Assembly (NCBI GenBank): GCA_934464705.1
Contig: CAKSKB010000001.1
Span: 189,293-253,292 of the forward strand
Source: an uncultured Clostridia bacterium
GTDB taxonomy: Bacteria; Bacillota; Clostridia; HGM11514
DNA length: 64,000 nucleotides
Direction: 5' to 3'
A program made the translations under genes and the position numbers. Positions 19,208 through 27,040 of this stretch are shown here, piece by piece. Under the pieces are notes generated by a model, which was not told where the DNA came from, ran no database searches, and worked only from the letters and a program-made list of their open reading frames with translations. Position 1 is the first letter of the stretch. The number at the start of each line of letters is the position of its first letter.

Positions 19208-20218
19208 TCACATAATGGTTTCAAGATTAATTAGTGCATTTTCGAAGTTTTCACGGCACTTTCCGCACACGGCACATTCATGACCGCAAGTAAGATAATC
19301 GCTTTTCAGCTTTTTGTTATCAAGTACATAAGGATAAATTCTTCCTGCATGATTGGGTTCAAGAAGTTCAAGAATATTCCCACTGTAATTTTGATCAATA
19401 TAGCTTTTCAAAATAAGAATAGGCTTATCCGAAACCCTTGTAGCAAGCTTTACCGAATCAAAATACGGCTCATAAAATTTTATATCCTCCGGTCTTATAA
19501 AGCCGGTATCACGCACAAGCGAAATCCGTTTTTCGTGATTTTTTAGGTATTCATGGCATATTCCGCTGAATTCATAGCAGTTATCCATTTTTGCAATCTC
19601 GCTTTCGTGTGCCACAAGATTATCATGAAAATTATGCACCGAGCAATTATTCAGACATCCGCTGTTGCCCAAAATATGAAGTGTTTTTCCGTTATTGCGG
19701 CACCATTCCTTAAGTTCTTTTATTTTTGCAAAATTCCTGTTGAATTCACGCTTCATGTAATATCCGTCAAAATATTCCGAAACATAATCCATACCTTGCA
19801 CAGTTCCGATTTCCATATTAACCGAGGCGCGAACGGAAAGTTTTTCAAAATTATTCTTAATAAATTTTGCAATAATCGGCGAAGTTGTTGTAACGGAATC
19901 AAGATTAAAGTTTTCTTTTATGTAATCGATTGTTTCTCCTATTTTATTGTAAAAACTACGCGACAGACTTGCACCTCCATAACAGTTGCCGTTAAAAAGA
20001 AGATTGAGTTTAAGTCCGCTTTTAGAAATCAGCCCTATATCATAAATCATTTTTTCCATAGCAACCCACGGAGGAAACGGCTGCTGCGTCTGCAAATTTC
20101 TGCCGTTAGGAAAATCTCCCCAAGAAAAATAGACTTCTTCAATATGATCTTTTAAAGATATAATCTCGTCTATAAATGAATTGTCGGGAAACATTTGATA
20201 TCCAACAGAATACTTCAT
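19208..20218 (-). CDS. U32-peptidase-like TIM-barrel Fe-S protein, first gene of the QueG-like operon
   Basis: 336 residues from the ATG at 20218 (GGTGAT nine bases upstream). It has no close match I can name. The segments KLNLLFNGNCYGG, VRASVNMEIGTVQG and GNSGCLNNCSVHNFHDN recall U32-family proteins (UbiU/UbiV, YhbU), which are TIM barrels that hold a 4Fe-4S cluster and act in O2-independent hydroxylation or tRNA/rRNA modification. Further cysteines follow (CYEFSGICHEYL) and a C-terminal CGHECAVCGKC could hold a cluster. No radical-SAM CX3CX2C motif is seen. It heads an operon of three QueG-like proteins divergent from an AraC regulator. The assignment to U32 is tentative. Confidence 0.55.
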   Translation of the reverse strand: MKYSVGYQMFPDNSFIDEIISLKDHIEEVYFSWGDFPNGRNLQTQQPFPPWVAMEKMIYDIGLISKSGLKLNLLFNGNCYGGASLSRSFYNKIGETIDYIKENFNLDSVTTTSPIIAKFIKNNFEKLSVRASVNMEIGTVQGMDYVSEYFDGYYMKREFNRNFAKIKELKEWCRNNGKTLHILGNSGCLNNCSVHNFHDNLVAHESEIAKMDNCYEFSGICHEYLKNHEKRISLVRDTGFIRPEDIKFYEPYFDSVKLATRVSDKPILILKSYIDQNYSGNILELLEPNHAGRIYPYVLDNKKLKSDYLTCGHECAVCGKCRENFENALINLETIM

Positions 20219-20250
20219 TTTACAAATCACCGTTATTTTCAGATTATGTA

Positions 20251-20279
20251 TTGATTTTATCACAAAACCGGTGTATAAT
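20251..20279 (+). promoter_or_regulatory. Promoter of the AraC gene at 20334
   Basis: TTGATT at 20251-20256, 17-bp spacer, TATAAT at 20274-20279. It lies in the 115-bp region shared with the divergent Fe-S operon, where AraC binding would be expected. Confidence 0.7.
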
Positions 20280-20333
20280 AAATGTTATAAACAAACAAAA
20301 AAATACTAAAAACAAACATGACGGTGATATAAT

Positions 20334-21179
20334 ATGCTTCTTTCGGAAATCAACCCGCATATCCGCTTTGCAAAGAAAATTTGCGCAGCCAAGCTCGGCA
20401 CCGATACCGTAACCTACGATTCAAGAATGTTTTATATTCATTCCGGGGAATGTAATTTGACAATATCGGGAAAGGAATACCGCCTTAAACCGGGTGATTT
20501 TATGCTGTGGCGGTGCGGCATACCGTACAGATTTACCGTAATCCGCACTTTAAACCTTTTCGTAATAAATTTTGACTACACAAGAATAAATTCAAAAAAC
20601 AAAGAAATGATTCCCACCTCCACCGTGCACGAATTTAAAAAAGAAAGATTATCCGAGAACATAAATTTTTCTGACTTTGATGTGCTGAACGCTCCCGTAA
20701 TCCTAAATAATATGCAGATGTTTGAACCGAAATTCAACCTGATAGAAAATGAATTTTGCGGCAAAAAACTCGGATATGAAGCTATGTGCTCCGCGATTAT
20801 GAAAGAACTGATAACGGAAACCGTTCGGCTTATGCTCCTAAACGCCCCAAAGAATATTTGGAAAGTCGAAAATATAATCAGGTATATTGAGCAGCATTAC
20901 GAAAAAGATATAAGCAATACCGAACTATCTGAAATTGCCGGGTATCATCCCTACCACCTAAGCAAGCTCGTAAAGAGCGCAACCGGAATGACTCTTCATC
21001 AGTATATACTTAATGTCCGCCTTGAAAAAGCAAAAGACTTTCTTTTGAACAGCGAACTTTCTATCTATGAAATTGCAGATAAATGCGGATTCAAAAGCCC
21101 GTATCACTTTTCAAACACATTCAAGATAAAAAACAAATTAACGCCGACGGAATTCAGAAATTCAAAATATTCCTTATAA
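20334..21179 (+). CDS. AraC-family transcriptional regulator of the QueG-like operon
   Basis: 281 residues. The N-terminal half is a cupin-like sensor domain (YIHSGECNLTISGKEYRLKP, GDFMLWRCGIPYRF). The C-terminal ~100 residues hold two helix-turn-helix units: ISNTELSEIAGYHPYHLSKL and the signature LSIYEIADKCGFKSPYHFSN. It is divergent from the four-gene Fe-S operon and 115 bp away, so it probably activates that operon in response to a small molecule. The short cupin with HS and few metal ligands is typical of sugar-responsive members, but the effector is unknown. Confidence 0.88.
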   Translation: MLLSEINPHIRFAKKICAAKLGTDTVTYDSRMFYIHSGECNLTISGKEYRLKPGDFMLWRCGIPYRFTVIRTLNLFVINFDYTRINSKNKEMIPTSTVHEFKKERLSENINFSDFDVLNAPVILNNMQMFEPKFNLIENEFCGKKLGYEAMCSAIMKELITETVRLMLLNAPKNIWKVENIIRYIEQHYEKDISNTELSEIAGYHPYHLSKLVKSATGMTLHQYILNVRLEKAKDFLLNSELSIYEIADKCGFKSPYHFSNTFKIKNKLTPTEFRNSKYSL

Positions 21180-21213
21180 AAGCCGGCAGCCCCGCTTTGA
21201 GGCTGCCGGTTTT
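21178..21213. terminator. Bidirectional terminator between AraC gene and hcp
   Basis: AGCCGGCAGCC (21181-21191) pairs with GGCTGCCGGTT (21201-21211), with A and T runs on the flanks. It serves both convergent genes. Confidence 0.9.
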
Positions 21214-22757
21214 TATATATTAAGGATTCTGTTAATGTCAACCCGCGGTTCACCGGTCGGTGTAAGGCGAAATTCATCGGTAAGAACTTTAAGCACGCCC
21301 GGCGAAACAAAAGCAGGAATTGTAGGTCCGAGATAAATATTCTTAATTCCGAGGGAGAGAAGCGTGAGCAAAATGCAGACCGCCTTTTGTTCATACCACG
21401 AAAGCACAAGAGTGAGCGGAAGCTCGTTAACGCTGCATTCAAAAGCGTCTGCGAGTGCAAGCGCAATTTTAATAGCGCTGTACGCGTCATTACACTGACC
21501 GCAGTCAAGTATTCTGGGTATACCGTCAATATCTCCCAAATCCATATCATTAATGCGGTACTTTCCGCAGGCAAGCGTGAGAATTATCGAATCGGTAGGC
21601 GTCAGCTTCGCAAAATCAGTGTAATAACTTCTGCTCGGCGATGCTCCGTCACAGCCGCCGATCAGGAAGAAATGCTTTATTTTTCCTTCCTTAACAAGCG
21701 ATACAATTTTATCCGCATTTGAAAGCACGGCTTTTCTCGCAAAACCGGTAACAACGCTGCTTCCGCCGTTCATGCCGGTCATATGCTTATCCTCGGAATA
21801 TCCGCCGCATTCAAGTGCTTTCTCTATAACGGGCGTAAAATCCTTATCATCGCCTATATGCACAACCTCCGGATACGAAACAACCGAAGTCGTAAAAACT
21901 CTATCCGAATAGCTCTGCCTAAGCGGCATAATGCAGTTCGTGGTGAATAGTATCGGCGCAGGAATATTATGAAACTCTGACTGCTGATTTTGCCACCCGG
22001 TTCCGAAATTCCCCTTCAGATGCGGATATTTTTTCAGTTCCGGATACCCATGAGCCGGGAGCATCTCACTGTGCGTGTAAATATTGATTCCCTTGTCCTT
22101 AGTCTGTTCCAGAAGCAGTTTCATGTCATGAAGGTCATGACCGCTTACCACTATAAACGGTCCTTTTTCTATGGTAAGCGGAACCTCAGTCGGAACCGGG
22201 TCACCGTAAGCCGATGTGTTTGCGTCATCAAGAAGCGCCATGCACTTAAGGTTAACCTCTCCGGTTTTAAGCACGAGAGAAAGCAGTTTGTCAGCGTCGT
22301 TTTCATCGGCTATTGCACGCAGTGCTTCGTAAAAATATGCGCTCACCTCATCATTATGCTTGCCGAGAATATGCGCATGGTACGCATATGCCGCCATTCC
22401 CTTTATGCCAAATAGAATCAGCGATTTCAGCGAGCGAATATCCTCCTGTTCCTCCCACAGCCTCTCCATATTGTAATCTTCAATGCCTTTTCCGTTTTCG
22501 GCTTCAACATCGTCAATCATTTTTTTGATTGTTTCATTATTAAAATTGACATTGGTGATTGTCGTAAAAAGCCCCTTCATCATGAGTTCGTCCGTCTGCG
22601 AATTTCTGTTATCTCTCCTTGCAAGCCCAATCAGCGCACCTATAAGCTTATCCTGAAGTCCTGCGGTTTCGGATTTTTTACCGCAAACCCCTGCCTTGCC
22701 GTCGCATCCTGTGTTATGGGCAGTTTGCTGGCACTGGAAGCAAAACATTTCTTTCAT
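21213..22757 (-). CDS. hcp: Hydroxylamine reductase / hybrid cluster protein
   Basis: 514 residues with GGAGGG before the ATG. The N-terminal cysteine set Cys6, Cys9, Cys18 and Cys25 (MFCFQCQQTAHNTGC) binds the first cubane cluster of class I/II Hcp. Downstream blocks GHDLHDMKLLLEQT, THSEMLPAHGYPEL, NCIMPL, LIGGCDGASPSRSYYTDFA, LACGKYRIND and DCGQCNDAYSA supply ligands of the hybrid 4Fe-2S-2O cluster. Hcp proteins act as high-affinity NO reductases and S-nitrosylases, with hydroxylamine reduction as an in vitro activity. No hcr reductase gene adjoins it. The gene follows a fluoride-riboswitch transcript with a 33-bp gap. Confidence 0.95.
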   Translation of the reverse strand: MKEMFCFQCQQTAHNTGCDGKAGVCGKKSETAGLQDKLIGALIGLARRDNRNSQTDELMMKGLFTTITNVNFNNETIKKMIDDVEAENGKGIEDYNMERLWEEQEDIRSLKSLILFGIKGMAAYAYHAHILGKHNDEVSAYFYEALRAIADENDADKLLSLVLKTGEVNLKCMALLDDANTSAYGDPVPTEVPLTIEKGPFIVVSGHDLHDMKLLLEQTKDKGINIYTHSEMLPAHGYPELKKYPHLKGNFGTGWQNQQSEFHNIPAPILFTTNCIMPLRQSYSDRVFTTSVVSYPEVVHIGDDKDFTPVIEKALECGGYSEDKHMTGMNGGSSVVTGFARKAVLSNADKIVSLVKEGKIKHFFLIGGCDGASPSRSYYTDFAKLTPTDSIILTLACGKYRINDMDLGDIDGIPRILDCGQCNDAYSAIKIALALADAFECSVNELPLTLVLSWYEQKAVCILLTLLSLGIKNIYLGPTIPAFVSPGVLKVLTDEFRLTPTGEPRVDINRILNI

Positions 22758-22790
22758 AAGTACCCTCCTTGTGATAATTATAATGCTATT

Positions 22791-23657
22791 TTATCCCAAA
22801 TCGGATTGTTTATTCAGCAGTTTTTTGTAAGTCATATCAATAAGAAATGCTCCGAGAGGCGCCGTGATTATAATAGACAGCACCGCAACCGTAAGCAGAA
22901 CTTCTCCGCATGAAAGTCCAATCGCCAGCGGAATTCCGCCGATTGCCGCCTGAACCGTAGCTTTCGGCATATAAGCGAGCATGCAGAAAAGCCTTTCTTT
23001 GAATACAAGGCCGGTTTTTATAAGACATACTGCAACGCTAGACATACGAAAAGCCAAAACCGCAAATATAAGGATTACGGCAAAGCTCCCGGCTTTCGCC
23101 GCATATCTTATGTTTATGCATGTGCCTACAAGCACAAAAAGCAAAATTTCAAAAAGCACCCACAACTTTGAAAATCTGAGCGACAGTCTTTCCGAAAGCT
23201 TCGGATTAACTTTTTTTATAGAAAGTCCCGAGCACATTACTCCAATCATTGCCGAAAACGGAATAACACTGCCGTATTTATCTTCGAATACCGTAAACAC
23301 AAACGAAACGCTCATTATCAGAATAATTTTCACTGTATCCCTGATGTGAAAATGCAGCACCATTCCGAGAATTTCAAAGCAAGCCGGTACAAAACACATC
23401 ATTATCGCAGGGCGCCCGATTTTTCTGAGTTTTTCCGTATAAAGCGAAAGCCCTGCACGCATTAAAATAATAATCAGTGCAATTTTGCGAAGTTCTGCCG
23501 ATATTTCCAAAACGTAAGTGTCAATAAGATTAAGTACATACGGGCCAATAATTATCCCGGAAATAATCATTCCCATAAGCGCAGGAAGCCGCAGCCGCCT
23601 GAAAAGTTCACCCGCCAAAAGAGCGGTTATCATAATAATTGCAAAACTGGAAAACAT
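22791..23657 (-). CDS. CPA-family cation:proton antiporter with an internal deletion, fluoride-riboswitch controlled
   Basis: 288 residues from the ATG at 23657, preceded by GGGAGGAA; a longer frame would start inside the riboswitch. The ends match Na+/H+ exchanger-type antiporters: ALMGMIISGIIIGPYVLNLI and ALIIILMRAGLSLY at the start, KLWVLFEILLFVLVGTCINI and YMPKATVQAAIGGIPLAIGL at the end. In full-length relatives (about 380-400 residues) the block after VPACFEILG leads through several membrane helices including an ASVDDV ion-binding motif before HIRDTVK. Here CFEILGMVL runs straight into HFHIRDTVKIIL, so roughly 90-100 residues are missing in frame. Transport is therefore doubtful. The family length and motif are from memory. 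Confidence 0.75.
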   Translation of the reverse strand: MFSSFAIIMITALLAGELFRRLRLPALMGMIISGIIIGPYVLNLIDTYVLEISAELRKIALIIILMRAGLSLYTEKLRKIGRPAIMMCFVPACFEILGMVLHFHIRDTVKIILIMSVSFVFTVFEDKYGSVIPFSAMIGVMCSGLSIKKVNPKLSERLSLRFSKLWVLFEILLFVLVGTCINIRYAAKAGSFAVILIFAVLAFRMSSVAVCLIKTGLVFKERLFCMLAYMPKATVQAAIGGIPLAIGLSCGEVLLTVAVLSIIITAPLGAFLIDMTYKKLLNKQSDLG

Positions 23658-23664
23658 AAAAATT

Positions 23665-23769
23665 CCTCCCAAAATGCAGAAAAGCCGATGATTTCTGCAC
23701 CGAATTAATGCAGAAGTCATCAGCCGAATAGCGGTTTAAGCTGTTGCTTTGGGAGAACTTCATTCCCAT
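23665..23769 (-). promoter_or_regulatory. Fluoride riboswitch (crcB motif) with expression platform
   Basis: The transcript starts almost at the aptamer. On the minus strand GGGA (23764-23767) pairs with TCCC (23751-23754). The loop GAAGT (23757-23761) can form the pseudoknot with ACTTC (23713-23717) inside the conserved string CTGATGACTTCTGC, and CCGCTATTCGG makes the second hairpin. This is the crcB/fluoride aptamer layout. Downstream, TGCAGAAATCATCGG can pair with the aptamer 3' strand, and TTTGGGA before the ribosome site can pair with TCCCAAA of the aptamer. Fluoride binding should therefore free the ribosome site (ON switch, inferred). Confidence 0.85.
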
Positions 23770-23775
23770 GCATTT

Positions 23776-23804
23776 ATTATAGCATTCCTTAAGCTGTATG
23801 TCAA
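23776..23804 (-). promoter_or_regulatory. Consensus sigma-A promoter of the riboswitch transcript
   Basis: Minus strand TTGACA (23799-23804), 17-bp spacer, TATAAT (23776-23781). The predicted start near 23769 coincides with the 5' edge of the aptamer. Confidence 0.92.
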
Positions 23805-23878
23805 TAAAAATTTTAAAATATCGGCAGCATAATATGAGTATGCTTTTCAACCTCATAATCAGCAGATGCAACTAATAA

Positions 23879-24105
23879 CTATCCTGTCATATGAAGATGT
23901 AAAAACAGACGGTCTTCAGTATCAAATATAAAGGATAGGTTTGCCCCTCGTCTTTCCATACCTGTAATGTTTTTTCTGCAAACAATTCTGCCGAAGGATA
24001 GGCTATAACCTGCGTGTTGCCAAATGTTATTGCCTTAATTTTACACCCAACAATTTGAGGTGCTATCACTCTTTTTATTGTTTCAACTTCTGGCAGTTCG
24101 GGCAC
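23879..24105 (-). pseudogene. mutM: Remnant of mutM/fpg (formamidopyrimidine-DNA glycosylase), N-terminal third
   Basis: The ATG at 24105 begins MPELPEVETIKRVIAPQIVG, the unmistakable Fpg N-terminus with catalytic Pro and Glu. The frame then drifts; shifting frame near 23945 recovers GMERRGANLSFIFDTEDRL and HLHMTG, the next conserved block, followed at once by a stop at 23879. Everything beyond (H2TH and zinc finger) is gone. So this is a frameshifted and truncated relic. Confidence 0.85.
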
Positions 24106-24158
24106 AACTTACTTTCCTTTTTTAGCAGATCTTTTGATTTGTTCGTGATAAAAAAAGT

Positions 24159-24356
24159 TTACAACGGTCGGCGGTGCGTTAAAAGGTTGATAAACGCTTC
24201 GGTTTTTAGCACTATATAACTCCAATTTCGGTTATGATTCCAAGTCGGCGCGGCATTTCCGGCTTCCAAAAGTCTTTTAATTACCTCAAAATCAACATCT
24301 TTATCCAAAAACTCTCTTACTGTTCTTCTTTTATAAATTGCATAATACAAATCCAT
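24159..24356 (-). pseudogene. Remnant of a nitroreductase-family gene, N-terminal third
   Basis: The 65-residue frame starts MDLYYAIYKRRTVREFLDK and continues AGNAAPTWNHNRNWSYIVLK, the flavin-binding N-terminus of nitroreductases (normally 170-250 residues). It then ends in an unrelated short tail. A direct neighbour, the mutM remnant, was cut in the same way, suggesting a deletion-prone stretch. Confidence 0.75.
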
Positions 24357-24395
24357 TTATCATTACCTCAAAATCTCGTCTTATATTTCCGTTAA

Positions 24396-24434
24396 TTTTT
24401 TAAAAATGGGCAATTCCGATTGGAATTGCCCATT
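24396..24434 (-). terminator. Intrinsic terminator of the greA-lysS operon
   Basis: Minus strand ATGGGCAATTCC and GGAATTGCCCAT form a 12-bp perfect stem with a 5-nt loop, followed by TTTTTAAAAAA. Confidence 0.9.
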
Positions 24435-24478
24435 CAATGTACTAACTATTTGGTAAAACAGCACATCTTTACATAAAC

Positions 24479-26464
24479 TCAGTAAAGCTTAGCACCTGCC
24501 GGAATGCGGTCGTCAACCATAAGAAGATTAAGCTTTTCTTCGCCTTCTTCTTCGTGAATAGCACTGAGAAGCATACCGCAGGAATCAATGCCCATCATGG
24601 CTCTGGGCGGAAGATTGGTGATAGCGATAAGAGTCTTTCCAACCAAATCTTCAGGTTCATAGAAGCTATGAATACCGCTTAAAATAGTTCTGTCTGTGCC
24701 TGTTCCGTCATCAAGAGTGAACTGAAGGAGTTTCTTTGACTTAGGTACCGCAGCGCACTCTTTAACCTTAACCGCTCTGAAATCCGACTTTGAGAATGTT
24801 TCAAAATCGACATAATCTTTAAACAAAGGTTCAATCTCAACCTTTGAAAAATCAATTTTTTCAGGTTTTGCAGGCTTGGGTGCTTCCGCAGTCTTAGCAG
24901 CATCACCGAGCGGCTTCATTGTCGGGAAAAGCAGAACATCACGGATAGAATACGAATCGGTAAGAAGCATAACAAGTCTGTCAATGCCGATACCGAGGCC
25001 GCCCGTAGGAGGCATACCGTATTCCATAGCGTTAATATAGTCATCATCCATCATGCCGGCTTCTTCATCACCGTTTTCACGGGCTTCAACCTGCTTCTGG
25101 AATCTCTCTTTCTGGTCTATCGGGTCATTAAGCTCGGAAAAGGCGTTACCGTATTCCGCACCGTTAATAAAGAATTCAAATCTTTCGGTAAACATCGGGT
25201 CTGACGGTTTTTTCTTGGCAAGCGGCGAAACCTCAACCGGATAATCAAGAATAAATGTAGGCTGAATGAGCTGACCTTCAACCTTTTCGTCAAAAACTTC
25301 ATAAAGTGCAACACCCATACTGCTGCCTTCTTCAACCTCAACGCCGACGCTTTTTGCAAGTGCAACGGCATCTTCGGACGAATTAACACCTGAGAAATCA
25401 ACTCCGGCATACTTTTTAACAGCGTCCATCATGGTTATCTTTTCCCAGCCCTTTGCAAGATGGATAACCTTACCCTGATAATTAACATCGGTAGTTCCGA
25501 GAACTTTCATGGCAACCGTCGAAATCATATCTTCGGTAATTTCCATCATTCCGTAATAATCGGTATAAGCCTCATAAAGTTCAATCGTTGTAAATTCAGG
25601 ATTATGCTTTATGTCCATACCTTCATTCCTGAACTGCCTGCCGATTTCATAAACTTTCTCAAAGCCACCCACGATAAGGCGCTTAAGATTAAGTTCGGTA
25701 GCAATTCTGAGGTACATATCAATGCCAAGGGTATTATGATAAGTGATGAATGGTCTTGCGGTAGCACCGCCCGAAATGGTATTGAGAACCGGAGTTTCGA
25801 CCTCCATATATCCCCTGTTATCGAGAAATTCTCTGATTTCCTTAATGATTTTACTGCGTGTGATAAAAGTCTTTTTAACATCCGCATTCATAATAAGGTC
25901 AACATATCTCTGGCGATAGCGAAGATCGGTATCAACTAATCCGTGGAATTTTTCAGGCAGCGGAAGGAGCGATTTTGAGAGAAGCGTAATTTTATCAACC
26001 CTCACTGAAATTTCACCGGTCTGAGTTGTAAATACTTCACCCGAAGCACCGATAATATCGCCTATATCAAGCTTTTTGAAACGATTGTATTCTTCCTCGC
26101 CGAGGATGTCCTTCTTAACAAAAAGCTGAATCTGACCGTAATAATCCGAAATATGGACAAAACCAACCTTGCCCATTCCGCGTTTTGACATAATTCTGCC
26201 GGCAAGAGAGACCTCCTGTCCGTCAAGCGGCGAAATTTTTGCGTCAATAATTTCAACTTCATCCGAACCCCTTTTGTGAAGTTCGCGCTTTTCGGTTGTA
26301 TAGTTATCCTTAACATCCTTTGAAGTGTGGGTTCTGTCGAACTTGGTAATTTCAAAGGGATTTTTTCCTTCGTTTATAAGGTCGGCAAGTTTTTCGCGCC
26401 TGAACCTGAGAATTTCGTTAAGATTTTCTTCATTCTGCTGAGCATTTATCTGTTCGTTACTCAT
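24479..26464 (-). CDS. lysS: Class II lysyl-tRNA synthetase fused to a C-terminal tRNA-binding (EMAPII/Trbp111-like) domain
   Basis: 661 residues; ordinary bacterial LysRS has about 490-500. Residues ~60-180 are the OB-fold anticodon domain (VSLAGRIMSKRGMGKVGFVH). The catalytic core shows motif 1 (VETPVLNTISGGATARPF), motif 2 (YEIGRQFRNEGMDIKHNPEF) and motif 3 (GLGIGIDRLVMLLTDS). After a Lys/Ala/Pro linker, residues ~550-661 match the tRNA-binding domain found at the end of MetRS (SDFRAVKVKECAAVPKSKKL, LPPRAMMGIDSCGMLLSA). That domain should raise tRNA affinity. The gene follows greA by 16 bp in one operon, the usual arrangement in Firmicutes. Confidence 0.95.
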   Translation of the reverse strand: MSNEQINAQQNEENLNEILRFRREKLADLINEGKNPFEITKFDRTHTSKDVKDNYTTEKRELHKRGSDEVEIIDAKISPLDGQEVSLAGRIMSKRGMGKVGFVHISDYYGQIQLFVKKDILGEEEYNRFKKLDIGDIIGASGEVFTTQTGEISVRVDKITLLSKSLLPLPEKFHGLVDTDLRYRQRYVDLIMNADVKKTFITRSKIIKEIREFLDNRGYMEVETPVLNTISGGATARPFITYHNTLGIDMYLRIATELNLKRLIVGGFEKVYEIGRQFRNEGMDIKHNPEFTTIELYEAYTDYYGMMEITEDMISTVAMKVLGTTDVNYQGKVIHLAKGWEKITMMDAVKKYAGVDFSGVNSSEDAVALAKSVGVEVEEGSSMGVALYEVFDEKVEGQLIQPTFILDYPVEVSPLAKKKPSDPMFTERFEFFINGAEYGNAFSELNDPIDQKERFQKQVEARENGDEEAGMMDDDYINAMEYGMPPTGGLGIGIDRLVMLLTDSYSIRDVLLFPTMKPLGDAAKTAEAPKPAKPEKIDFSKVEIEPLFKDYVDFETFSKSDFRAVKVKECAAVPKSKKLLQFTLDDGTGTDRTILSGIHSFYEPEDLVGKTLIAITNLPPRAMMGIDSCGMLLSAIHEEEGEEKLNLLMVDDRIPAGAKLY

Positions 26465-26480
26465 AAATTCATAGCCTTTC

Positions 26481-26960
26481 TTATTTCATTATAGAGAGAA
26501 TTTTAAACTTAAGAACACCGTCGGGCACTTCGACCTCAACTATTTTACCCTTTTTCTGACCGAGAAGCGCATGACCTACCGGGGATTCATCCGAAATTTT
26601 CATCTGGCTGGGGTCAGCCTCGGTTGAGCCGACAATCGTGTATTCAATTTCATCTTCATATTCAAGGTCAAGAATTTTAACTCTTGAACCGATGCTGACC
26701 TGCTTTGTGCTGATATCGTCATCATCGATGATTTCGATGTTTTTGAGCATATTTTCAATGGTTTTGATTCGTTCTTCAACCTCTACCTGTTCAGCTTTAG
26801 CCTCGTCATACTCCGAGTTTTCCGAAAGGTCGCCGAAGCCGCGCGCAATCTTGATTTTCTCGGCAACTTCTTTTCGTTTGGTAGTTTTTAAATAATCAAG
26901 CTCCTGCTCGAGTTTTTCAAGACCGTCCGCGGTCAGCTTGAATTTTTTTGAATCTGCCAT
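26481..26960 (-). CDS. greA: Transcription elongation factor GreA
   Basis: 159 residues, full length. The N-terminal coiled coil carries the acidic tip (GDLSENSEYDEAK) that enters the RNA polymerase secondary channel to stimulate cleavage of backtracked transcripts. The C-terminal FKBP-like domain has SPVGHALLGQKKGKIVEVEV. AAGGAG precedes the ATG. It is the first gene of the greA-lysS operon, with a consensus promoter at 27012-27040. Confidence 0.97.
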   Translation of the reverse strand: MADSKKFKLTADGLEKLEQELDYLKTTKRKEVAEKIKIARGFGDLSENSEYDEAKAEQVEVEERIKTIENMLKNIEIIDDDDISTKQVSIGSRVKILDLEYEDEIEYTIVGSTEADPSQMKISDESPVGHALLGQKKGKIVEVEVPDGVLKFKILSIMK

Positions 26961-27011
26961 AGTACATTTCTCCTTAAAATTTCAAATTAAACTTACATAT
27001 CACAATGTAAT

Positions 27012-27040
27012 ATTATAACCCATTTTTCCGTGTTTGTCAA
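27012..27040 (-). promoter_or_regulatory. Consensus promoter of greA-lysS
   Basis: Minus strand TTGACA (27035-27040), 17-bp spacer, TATAAT (27012-27017). It begins one base after the stop codon of the upstream operon. Confidence 0.9.
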
